Positions 1 through 6,235 of a DNA stretch of 20,314 nt are shown here, piece by piece. A program made the position numbers and the translations under genes. This stretch comes from DASYHS01 sp035998295 (GTDB lineage: Bacteria > Pseudomonadota > Alphaproteobacteria > Azospirillales > Azospirillaceae): NCBI RefSeq assembly GCF_035998295.1, contig NZ_DASYHS010000056.1, positions 1 to 20,314 of the forward strand, written 5' to 3'. Every line of letters begins with the position of its first letter. The first letter of the stretch is position 1. A model generated the notes under the pieces. It was not told the DNA's origin. It ran no database searches and saw only the letters and a list, made by a program, of their open reading frames with translations.

Positions 1-9
1 TGGGCCCCT

Positions 10-34
10 CCCTCTCCCGTTGCACGGGAGAGGG
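10..34. repeat. Perfect 11-bp inverted repeat (intergenic hairpin)
   Basis: Bases 10-20 are perfectly complementary to 24-34, leaving the 3-nt loop TGC. The arms read CCCTCTCCCGT and ACGGGAGAGGG. No T-run follows on either strand, so it is not a standard intrinsic terminator. Palindromes of this CTCTCCC/GGGAGAG type are, from general experience, common dispersed intergenic elements in high-GC proteobacteria, but I cannot count copies from one window. It could also form the end of a transcript entering from the left. Confidence 0.6.
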
Positions 35-121
35 GATGTTCCCGCACCTTGCCTCTTGACTTCCAGCCTATTTTGTTCTCTTCTTGTTTCGTCACGGAAA
101 ACTGAGCGTCGCTCGGGACGC

Positions 122-148
122 GTCCCGTAGTTTCGGGACCACTTTTTT
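122..148 (+). terminator. Possible rho-independent terminator ending an upstream plus-strand transcript
   Basis: GTCCCG (122-127) pairs with CGGGAC (134-139) around a 6-nt loop, and six T residues follow at 143-148 after CAC. The left arm is also half of the palindrome CGGGACGCGTCCCG (114-127), so two mutually exclusive hairpins are possible. The stem is short for a terminator and any gene it would serve lies outside the window. Confidence 0.4.
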
Positions 149-211
149 CCCGCGGCGTGTCTTCCTCTATATTGCTAAAACAATAGCTGAATTGAGCCCG
201 AGTGACGAAAC

Positions 212-239
212 TTGACGTTTCCGTAGCCTGCCATATAGA
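212..239 (+). promoter_or_regulatory. Candidate sigma70-type promoter of the accessory operon
   Basis: TTGACG at 212-217 and TATAGA at 234-239 are separated by 16 bases. This is the best promoter match in the leader and points toward the diiron oxygenase gene. Transcription would begin near 246, giving a 5' untranslated region of about 118 nt. A small inverted repeat, GAAAC (207-211) and GTTTC (217-221), straddles the -35 element and could be half of an operator, though 5-bp arms are weak evidence. Confidence 0.5.
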
Positions 240-363
240 ACAAAGTAAGAGCGAAAAGGCGGGAAACGCAGCCGTATTCTGAATACCAAAGAATGCATGT
301 TGAGGATTTGGAGAGGGTTCGCCGTCGTGCGTCGTTCATATTTCCTGGACTCGAGGGGGATCC

Positions 364-1338
364 ATGCGGTCGCCTGAGACTGGTATGGGCCGAACGGGCA
401 TCCTGACGGCGTGGGACCGGATGGCTTCGGTGCGCGCGCGGCCTCGCCGCACGCTGGCGGAGGAGGCCGGGGCCGGCCTTTTCTTCAATCCCGACCTGGT
501 TCCGGTGCTCGTCCATCCCGCCGTGCGGGAAAAGGGGGACGAGTGGCGGCGGCGCTATCTCGCGCTGCACCTGGTCCGCTACCTCGAATACACGGACACG
601 CTGGAACTCGAGATCGTCAACCCCGCGCTGGTCGCCCTGGTCAGGTCGGGGGGCGAACTCGACCTGCCCCGGGACTTCATCGTCGACGGCCACAAGATCT
701 ACGTCGACGAGGGATACCACGCGCACATGTCGGTCGACCTGCGCGACCAGGTCGCGACGGCGGCGGGGCTGCAGGTGCGGCCGGCGGCCCAGCCGGGCCT
801 CCGGCGGCTGGCCGGGCTCGTCGCCGAGGCCGGCGCCGGGGACCGGGGCATGCTGCGCCTGCTGACGGCGGTATGCAGCGAGACGCTGATCTCCGCGAAC
901 CTGTCCCAGGCCGACGACGACCGGCTGCTGCCGGCCGTGCGCGACGTGATCCGCGACCACGCCGACGACGAGCGCACGCACCACGCCTATTTCTCGCGCC
1001 TCTTCCGCCTGATCTGGCCGGCGCTCGACGATGCCGCCCGCGCCCGGTTCGGCGTCCGGCTGCCGGAGATCCTGGCCCTTCTCCTCGAGCCGAACGTCGA
1101 GGCGGCCGCCATCGACCTTGCGGAACTGGGCCTGTCGCCCGCCGCCGCCCGGCAGGTCGCCGTCGAGGCGTTGCGCGACGCGGGCGGTCCGCAGGCGATG
1201 CGGGCGGCGGCGGCGCCGACGCTCGCCCTGTTCCGGCGCGTCGGCCTGTTCGACGAGCCGCGCGTCCGCGACGCCTTCGACCGGGCCGGCCTGCTCGCCG
1301 CAGCGGACTGTGCAACCGTCCCGACGGCCGCGGAATGA
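364..1338 (+). CDS. AurF-family diiron oxygenase (p-aminobenzoate N-oxygenase-like)
   Basis: A 324-residue protein with the ligand pattern of AurF-type diiron oxygenases, which oxidise amino groups to hydroxylamine or nitro groups, or in some relatives hydroxylate carbon. A Glu at residue 81 (or 83) in LELEIVNP, E116 and H119 in DEGYHAHM, E173 in CSETL, and H199/E203/H206 in HADDERTH reproduce the order and nearly the spacing of the seven AurF iron ligands (E101, E136, H139, E196, H223, E227, H230). No signal peptide is seen, so it is cytoplasmic. The ATG at 364 is preceded by GAGGGGG (353-359); an in-frame ATG at 385 is an alternative. The stop overlaps the start of the transporter gene (ATGA), implying translational coupling. 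Family assignment is firm; N-oxygenation as opposed to another oxidation, and the substrate, are inferred. Confidence 0.85.
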   Translation: MRSPETGMGRTGILTAWDRMASVRARPRRTLAEEAGAGLFFNPDLVPVLVHPAVREKGDEWRRRYLALHLVRYLEYTDTLELEIVNPALVALVRSGGELDLPRDFIVDGHKIYVDEGYHAHMSVDLRDQVATAAGLQVRPAAQPGLRRLAGLVAEAGAGDRGMLRLLTAVCSETLISANLSQADDDRLLPAVRDVIRDHADDERTHHAYFSRLFRLIWPALDDAARARFGVRLPEILALLLEPNVEAAAIDLAELGLSPAAARQVAVEALRDAGGPQAMRAAAAPTLALFRRVGLFDEPRVRDAFDRAGLLAAADCATVPTAAE

Positions 1339-2600
1339 CGCCCGCCCGCCCCCCGGAGCCGGCCAGGGGCGCGCTGCGCCACGCCGGGGCGCTGTTCGCC
1401 GACCGCGCCTTCCTGCTGATGTGGTTCGCGATGCTGGCGAGCACCGCGGGGACCTTCCTGCTGCTGCTGGCCCTGTCGCTGACGCTGTTCACCGGCAGCG
1501 GGTCGGGGTTCCAGGCTTCCGCGGTGTTCGGGGTGCAGTGGCTGCTGCCGCTCGCCGCGGCCCCGTTGATCGGCTGGCTCGGCAGCCGGTTCCGGCCGCG
1601 CGGCGTGCTGGCCGCCGCCGACGTCGCGGGCGCGCTGCTGTCGCTCGCGGTCGGCTTCGCCTACGGGTCCGGCCTGCTGGCGGTCTTCGTCCTGCTGGCG
1701 CTGCGCGGCCTCGCCGAGGCGGTGACCAAGTCGGTCCGCGTGGTGGCCCTGAAGCGACACATGCGGCCCGCGGACCTGGAACGCGCCGCCTCGCTGTTCA
1801 ACACCTCCCAGTATCTCGGCGGCGCGGTCGGCGGGTTGCTCGGCGCGGCCCTGGTCGAGCGGCTCACCCTGCCGGAGATCGCCGCGATCGACGCGCTGAC
1901 CTTCGTGTTCGCGGCACTCTGCTACCTGCTGCTGCCGGCCGAGATCCGGCGCGAGGGGACCGGCGGGCCGCCGCCGACCGCGCGGGTCTGGCGCGCGGCG
2001 CGGCGCGCGCTGGCGGGGCGGCCGGGCCTGCTCGCGAACTTCCATTACCTGCTGCTGGTGACCGCGATCTTCCAGGGCTTCCACAACGTCGCGCGGACGC
2101 CGCTGCCGGTCGGCCAACTCGGCCTCGGCGCCGGCGGGCTGATGCTGCTCCAGGTCCTCAGCAGCACGGCGATCGTCGCCGGCGCCCTGTTCGTCGCCCT
2201 GTTCATGCAGGGGCCGCGCGGCCGGGTGCATCCCGCCCTGCTGGTCGCGGCCACCGCCGCCGCCATGGTGGGAGCGGTGCTGCTGCGCGAGCCCGTGGCC
2301 TCGCTGGCGCTCTACACCGTCTTCATCTTCGGCTTCGAGGTCGCCTTCACGAAGGTCCAGAAGGACGTGATCCTCGACTGTCCGGACGAGGCGATCGCCC
2401 ATGTCTCGGCCCTCGCGAACGCGCTGCAGATGGCGCTGATGATGGTGGTGGTCTTCCTCGGCGGCGGCCTGATGGACCATGTCGGCCTCGCCGCCACCGC
2501 GTTCGCCGCGGCGGCCGCGGCCGGGGTCTGGATGCTGTACGTCCGCATGGCGACGGCCGCGCGCTTCGAGCGCGCCCCCGCGCTGGAGGCCGGGCCATGA
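1335..2600 (+). CDS. Major facilitator superfamily transporter (probable exporter)
   Basis: A 421-residue, strongly hydrophobic protein. The first membrane segment lies near residues 28-50 and further Ala/Leu/Val-rich segments run through to the C-terminus, consistent with a 12-helix MFS protein. GWLGSRFRPRG between early helices resembles the MFS loop motif (G-x3-D/S-R-x-G-R). The architecture is most like the EntS/MFS_3 type of drug and siderophore exporters. The ATG overlaps the preceding stop and the gene's own stop overlaps the next ATG, placing it firmly inside the operon. The inferred role is export of the pathway product or self-protection. Import of a precursor is possible and the substrate cannot be read from sequence. 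Confidence 0.85.
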   Translation: MTPARPPEPARGALRHAGALFADRAFLLMWFAMLASTAGTFLLLLALSLTLFTGSGSGFQASAVFGVQWLLPLAAAPLIGWLGSRFRPRGVLAAADVAGALLSLAVGFAYGSGLLAVFVLLALRGLAEAVTKSVRVVALKRHMRPADLERAASLFNTSQYLGGAVGGLLGAALVERLTLPEIAAIDALTFVFAALCYLLLPAEIRREGTGGPPPTARVWRAARRALAGRPGLLANFHYLLLVTAIFQGFHNVARTPLPVGQLGLGAGGLMLLQVLSSTAIVAGALFVALFMQGPRGRVHPALLVAATAAAMVGAVLLREPVASLALYTVFIFGFEVAFTKVQKDVILDCPDEAIAHVSALANALQMALMMVVVFLGGGLMDHVGLAATAFAAAAAAGVWMLYVRMATAARFERAPALEAGP

Positions 2601-3868
2601 AGCACCTCGTCTTCGCCGACACCAACCACGCCGGCCTGTTCGCGATCCGCACCGCCAAGGCGCTCGGCTACCGGGTCGGCCTGGTCCGCTCGCCGGACTT
2701 CCGGCCGCTCTACGCCGGACCGCTGGCGGACGAGGTCCTGTCCCAGGTGGACCGCATCGTCGACGTCGAGGACAGCACCGACGAGGACCAGCTCCTGCAG
2801 GCGCTCGCCGCCCTCGACGCCGAGGCGCCGGTGGACGGGGCGGTCGCGGTGATGGAGTACACGAGCCTGCCGCTCGCCCGCGCCGCCGAGCGCGCCGGCA
2901 TCAGGGCGACGCCGCGGCGCGCGGTCGAACTCGCGCGCGACAAGCAGGCGTGCCGTCGCGCGCTCGAGGCGGCGGGGATCGCGTCGGCCCGCCACGCGCG
3001 GGTCGACCGCCTGGGCGAGGCGCTCGCGGCCGCCGCCTCGATCGGCTATCCGGTCGTGGTCAAGCCCGTGAGCGGGGCGGGGAGCCTGCTCGCCGCGCGC
3101 ATCGACGACGACCGGGCGATGGAGGCGTATTTCGCCCGCCACGACGCGCTGCTGGCCCGGCTGCCGCGCGGGATGGCGCGGGCGGCGGGCGGCAGCCTGC
3201 TCGTCGAGGAGCATCTCGACGGCCCGCTGCTGTCGGTCGAGATCGGCGCCGCGCGGGGCCGCATCCTCCGCTTCATGGTGTCGGGCCGCAAGCGCGGGTC
3301 CCACAACGAGATCCTGGAGCTGGGGACGACGATGCCGGCCGGCATTCCCGCCCCGGCCCGCGCCGGAGCCTTCGCCTATGCCGAGGCGATCGTCCGCACG
3401 CTCGGGCTCGACCTCGGCATCTTCCACATCGAGGTGATCCTGACCGCGACCGGGCCGAGGCTGGTCGAGGTCAATCCCCGCCTGATGGGAGCGTCGCTGC
3501 CGACCCTCTACCGGCATGCGACCGGCGTCGACATCCACGCCTTCCTCGCCCGCATCCATGTCGGCGAGGCCGTCGAGGACCCGCCGGCCGACGCGCTGCG
3601 CGCCGCGACCTCGCGCGTGACGGCGGCGGCGGTGGACGCGACCGTACGCGCGGACCTGGCGCCGGACTGGCTGGCGCCCTTCGCGCCCCATCTCGTCGAG
3701 CACGCCATCCGCGTCCGGCCCGGGCAGGCGCTGCCGGCGATGATCTCCAACCACGAGAGCTTCGGCTACTTCCAGGTCGTTGCCGACGACCCGGCGGCCT
3801 CGGCCGATCTCGGGGACCGTCTGGTCCGCGGGATCGGCGAGGCGCTCGGCGTCAGGCTGGCCGACTGA
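2597..3868 (+). CDS. ATP-grasp ligase (carboxylate-amine/thiol ligase type)
   Basis: A 423-residue ATP-grasp enzyme. Residues 1-100 form an N-terminal alpha/beta domain (KHLVFADTNHAG). The ATP-binding lysine is K156 in YPVVVKPVSGAGS, followed by the adenine-site acidic strand LLVEEHLDGP (201-210). The metal-binding signature FHIEVI (276-281) and LVEVNPRLMG (289-298) follows. The layout matches the BacD/carbamoyl-phosphate-synthase-like L-amino acid ligase group, which activates a carboxylate as acyl phosphate and joins it to an amine. GGAGG at 2585-2589 supports the ATG at 2597, which overlaps the transporter stop. It is the only visible bond-forming enzyme of the cluster. It probably makes an amide, dipeptide or ester-like link, but the substrates are unknown. 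Confidence 0.88.
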   Translation: MKHLVFADTNHAGLFAIRTAKALGYRVGLVRSPDFRPLYAGPLADEVLSQVDRIVDVEDSTDEDQLLQALAALDAEAPVDGAVAVMEYTSLPLARAAERAGIRATPRRAVELARDKQACRRALEAAGIASARHARVDRLGEALAAAASIGYPVVVKPVSGAGSLLAARIDDDRAMEAYFARHDALLARLPRGMARAAGGSLLVEEHLDGPLLSVEIGAARGRILRFMVSGRKRGSHNEILELGTTMPAGIPAPARAGAFAYAEAIVRTLGLDLGIFHIEVILTATGPRLVEVNPRLMGASLPTLYRHATGVDIHAFLARIHVGEAVEDPPADALRAATSRVTAAAVDATVRADLAPDWLAPFAPHLVEHAIRVRPGQALPAMISNHESFGYFQVVADDPAASADLGDRLVRGIGEALGVRLAD

Positions 3869-3881
3869 CGGTGCCAAATGA

Positions 3882-3902
3882 CGGCGCCGGCCAACGGCGC
3901 CG
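3882..3902. repeat. 8-bp inverted repeat between ligase and methyltransferase genes
   Basis: CGGCGCCG (3882-3889) pairs with CGGCGCCG (3895-3902) around a 5-nt loop. The 68-nt gap contains three related blocks, ACGGTGCC, ACGGCGCC and ACGGCGCC, suggesting local duplication. No T-run follows. It may be an intra-operon mRNA hairpin that tunes downstream expression, or a duplication scar. Confidence 0.55.
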
Positions 3903-3936
3903 ACCGACGCTAATGCGAACGAACGGAGGACCGACG

Positions 3937-4731
3937 ATGGACGATGTGATCACGACGGCAAAGACGGTGCCCATCGACTTCGACGTCGCGGGGGCCCGCT
4001 TCTCCTTCCTCGACCCCGATGCCAGCGTGGCCGCCGAGACGCTGGAGGGGTTCGTCTACGAGCCCGCGACCACGGCGCTGCTGGCGCGCCTGCTGTCGCA
4101 CGGCGCCCCGACCTTCCTCGACGTCGGCGCGCATTACGGCTACTTCACCTGCTTCGCCTCCGCCCTGAACCCGGCGGCCCGCGTCCTCGCCTTCGAGCCC
4201 GGGGGCAAGCACTTCCCGGTGCTGGAGGCGAACATCGCCCTGAACGGGATCGGGGCCGAGCCGCTGAAGCTGGCCCTGTCCACCGAGGCCGGCAAGGTGC
4301 CCTTCACCGACCGGACGATGAAGCCCAAGCCCGGGCACGAGGTCGAGTACATCGAGACCGTCGCCTTCGACGACTACGCCAGCCGGCGCGGCATCCGCGC
4401 CGACGTCGTCAAGATCGACGTCCACGGCGCCGAGGGCCTCGTGCTCGGCGGCATGGCGCGCACCCTGCGCGAGCGGGTCGGCCACGTCCTGATGGAGGTC
4501 CACGCCGAGCACATCCTGGTCGGCTACGACCATGCCGGGATCATGGCGATGCTCCGCGACGCCGGCTTCCATCTCTACGAATGCGCCCGCTTCCGCCGCA
4601 CCGAGCGCCCGGACCTGGTCCCCCTCGAAGGCGACGCCTACGAGGCGATGGTCACGCCCGCGCGCTGGACCGAGGAGCAGGTGAAGACGGAACGGATGGT
4701 CCTCGCCTCGCGCGCGCCCTTCACGTTCTGA
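3937..4731 (+). CDS. FkbM-family SAM-dependent methyltransferase
   Basis: A 264-residue class I methyltransferase. FLDVGAHYGYFTCFAS (near residues 65-80) is the SAM-binding motif I typical of FkbM-type enzymes. AFEPGGKHFPVLEANIALNG provides the acidic ribose-binding residue and the conserved post-motif Asn. VVKIDVHGAEGLVLGG is the characteristic FkbM DxxGxE-like block. FkbM enzymes usually O-methylate hydroxyl groups of natural products or glycans. GGAGGA at 3925-3930, six bases before the ATG, fixes the start at 3937; an in-frame ATG at 3913 lacks such a site. The gene follows the ligase after 68 nt and is followed by a 17-bp tandem duplication that includes its stop. A tailoring role in the cluster's product is inferred. 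Confidence 0.85.
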   Translation: MDDVITTAKTVPIDFDVAGARFSFLDPDASVAAETLEGFVYEPATTALLARLLSHGAPTFLDVGAHYGYFTCFASALNPAARVLAFEPGGKHFPVLEANIALNGIGAEPLKLALSTEAGKVPFTDRTMKPKPGHEVEYIETVAFDDYASRRGIRADVVKIDVHGAEGLVLGGMARTLRERVGHVLMEVHAEHILVGYDHAGIMAMLRDAGFHLYECARFRRTERPDLVPLEGDAYEAMVTPARWTEEQVKTERMVLASRAPFTF

Positions 4732-4749
4732 CGCCCTACACGTTCTGAC
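4716..4749 (+). repeat. 17-bp tandem duplication across the methyltransferase stop codon
   Basis: Bases 4716-4732 and 4733-4749 are head-to-tail copies of a 17-bp unit with 16 of 17 positions identical (GCCCT-T/A-CACGTTCTGAC). The first copy carries the FkbM gene's stop (4729-4731). The second fills most of the gap before the next ribosome binding site. This looks like replication slippage and is young enough to be nearly perfect. Confidence 0.8.
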
Positions 4750-4772
4750 AAATGAAAGGACCGGAGGCTGAC

Positions 4773-5567
4773 ATGGTGGAAGTGAAGCAGGCGGGCAGGG
4801 GGAGGTCCGCGGACCCGGACACGGACCCGGCCGCCGGCGGGGCGACCCTGCAGGCGCTGGCGGTCGGCGAGAACCTCGTCGCCAGCAATGCCGGATGGAC
4901 CTTCGCCGGCGAGGTCAGCAAGGTCTTCGACAGCCACGTTTCCCGGTCGGTCCCCCTGTACCACGAGGGGCACCGGCTGATCGCCCAGGTCTCGGACTTC
5001 TTCGTGAAGTCGGACTCGGTCGTCTACGAGATCGGCAGCTCCACCGGCTCCCTGACGCGCATGCTGGCCGAGCGTCACGCCGGCAAGACGGGCGCGCGCT
5101 TCATCGGCCTCGACGTCGAGCCCGACATGGTCGCCCAGGCGAAGCGCAAATGCGCCGACCTGCGCTCGGTCGAACTGCTCCAGGCCAACGCGGTCGAGTT
5201 CGAGTTCCAGAAGGCGGACCTGATCGTCGCCTACTACACCGTGCAGTTCATCGCGCCGAAATACCGCCAGCAGCTCTTCGACAAGCTGTACCAGGCCCTC
5301 AACTGGGGCGGGGCGCTGATGCTGTTCGAGAAGGTGCGGGCGCCGGACGCCCGGTTCCAGGACATCGCGACCCAGGTCTACCACGAGTACAAGCTCGACC
5401 GCGGCTACACCTCCGACGACGTGGTCGGCAAGATGCGCAGCCTCAAGGGCGTGCTGGAGCCGTTCTCGACCGCGGGCAATCTCGGCCTGATGGAGCGCGC
5501 CGGCTTCGTGGACGTGACCAGCGTCATGAAGTATGTCTGTTTCGAAGGGTTCCTCGCGATCAAGTGA
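4773..5567 (+). CDS. CmoA-like SAM enzyme (carboxy-SAM synthase/methyltransferase family)
   Basis: A 264-residue class I SAM-binding protein whose core resembles CmoA, the enzyme that makes carboxy-S-adenosylmethionine from SAM and prephenate for tRNA wobble modification. Shared landmarks, compared with CmoA from memory, are FDSHVSRSVPLY (52-63), motif I VYEIGSSTGS (84-93), YTVQFIAP (155-162), LFDKLYQALNWGGALMLFEK (168-187) and HEYKLDRGYT (204-213). R222 may match the CmoA arginine that holds the carboxylate (R199). The N-terminal ~45 residues are extra and low-complexity. GGAGG at 4763-4767 places the start at 4773; an in-frame ATG at 4752 lacks a site. It sits in the biosynthetic operon with no cmoB-like gene alongside, so it may serve a natural product rather than tRNA. 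Ordinary methyl transfer is equally possible. Confidence 0.75.
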   Translation: MVEVKQAGRGRSADPDTDPAAGGATLQALAVGENLVASNAGWTFAGEVSKVFDSHVSRSVPLYHEGHRLIAQVSDFFVKSDSVVYEIGSSTGSLTRMLAERHAGKTGARFIGLDVEPDMVAQAKRKCADLRSVELLQANAVEFEFQKADLIVAYYTVQFIAPKYRQQLFDKLYQALNWGGALMLFEKVRAPDARFQDIATQVYHEYKLDRGYTSDDVVGKMRSLKGVLEPFSTAGNLGLMERAGFVDVTSVMKYVCFEGFLAIK

Positions 5568-5582
5568 CGTGAACGCAAAGCC

Positions 5583-6173
5583 ATGACCGGCGGCCAGAAC
5601 CTGCACCAGCTCCCGGCCGGCCTGCCGGCGCCCGAGGACGACGGGGCGTGCGACCACCTCGTCGGCATGGAGATGCCGGCGGTGGCGCTCGCCTCGACCG
5701 GCGGGCGGACGGTCGACCTCGCGCGCGAGGCGCGGGGGCTGCTGGTCCTCTACTGCTATCCCATGACCGGGCGGCCGGACGTGCCGCTGCCCGACGGCTG
5801 GGACGCGATCCCGGGCGCGCGGGGCTGCACGCCGCAGACCTGCGCGTTCCGCGACCACCATGCCGAGCTGCGCTCCCTCGGCGCCGAGGTGTACGGCGTC
5901 AGCACCCAGCCGACCGCGTACCAGGCCGAGATGGCGGCCCGCCTGCACGTCCCGTTCGAGATCCTGAGCGACGAGCGCCTCGACCTCGCCCGCGCGCTGC
6001 GCCTGCCGACGATGGCGGTCGCGGGCATGGTGCTCTTGAAGCGGGTCACGCTGATCCTGCGCTCGGGCCGGGTCGAGCGCGTGTTCTATCCCGTGTTCCC
6101 GCCGCACGAGAACGCCGGGCACGTCCTGGCCCATCTCGGGGCGGGCATGCCTCCGGACCGCCCGCGCGGTTGA
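5583..6173 (+). CDS. Peroxiredoxin of the BCP/AhpC-TSA (redoxin) superfamily
   Basis: A 196-residue thioredoxin-fold protein. YCYPMTG (57-63) is the strand before the active-site helix, and GCTPQTCAFRD (81-91) gives C82 and C87 in the C-x4-C spacing of BCP-type peroxiredoxins (peroxidatic and resolving Cys). Compared with E. coli BCP there are about 17 extra residues between the YP strand and the cysteine motif, a variant I associate with alphaproteobacterial redoxins. FEILSDERLDLARAL is the usual downstream strand-helix. It would reduce hydroperoxides using thioredoxin or glutaredoxin. The gene begins 15 nt after the CmoA-like gene, so it is probably cotranscribed. A link to peroxide released by the diiron oxygenase is inference. 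The start has no strong ribosome binding site. Confidence 0.78.
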   Translation: MTGGQNLHQLPAGLPAPEDDGACDHLVGMEMPAVALASTGGRTVDLAREARGLLVLYCYPMTGRPDVPLPDGWDAIPGARGCTPQTCAFRDHHAELRSLGAEVYGVSTQPTAYQAEMAARLHVPFEILSDERLDLARALRLPTMAVAGMVLLKRVTLILRSGRVERVFYPVFPPHENAGHVLAHLGAGMPPDRPRG

Positions 6174-6182
6174 CGGATCGGT

Positions 6183-6208
6183 GGGCGCCCGGCATGGCCG
6201 GGGCGCCC
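6183..6208 (+). terminator. GC-rich hairpin at the end of the accessory operon
   Basis: GGGCGCCC (6183-6190) and GGGCGCCC (6201-6208) form a perfect 8-bp stem with a 10-nt loop, ten bases after the peroxiredoxin stop. Only TT follows, so it is not a canonical intrinsic terminator. It could slow or stabilise the transcript end and marks a natural break between the accessory genes and the malyl-CoA lyase gene. Confidence 0.35.
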
Positions 6209-6235
6209 TTGCGCAACTCAGCCGTGGGGATGACC

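Larger units (their letters stand above)
36..363. other. Lower-GC intergenic leader upstream of the accessory operon
   Basis: About 330 bases without a convincing gene. Composition is clearly more AT-rich than the rest of the window, with runs such as TTTTGTTCTC and ATATTGCTAAAACAAT. It contains a 14-bp palindrome (114-127), a terminator-like hairpin (122-148), a sigma70-like promoter (212-239) and two very short reading frames that run into the first gene (293-406 and 297-377). The low GC may mark a regulatory region or the left edge of acquired DNA. The sequence does not separate these options. Confidence 0.6.

Noticed and set aside
175..984. A 269-codon minus-strand frame reaching into the leader
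   Set aside because: Most of it is antisense to the oxygenase gene, and the part within the AT-richer leader shows no protein-like features.
987..2480. A 497-codon minus-strand frame across the oxygenase and transporter genes
   Set aside because: The translation is rich in Arg/Gln/Glu/His without motifs and lies opposite genes with clear family signatures and ATGA coupling.
364..6173. RiPP cluster with a hidden precursor peptide
   Set aside because: An ATP-grasp enzyme plus methyltransferases can signal RiPPs, but the gaps are too small for a precursor gene and the two leader frames (293-406 and 297-377) lack a ribosome binding site and a recognisable leader/core pattern.
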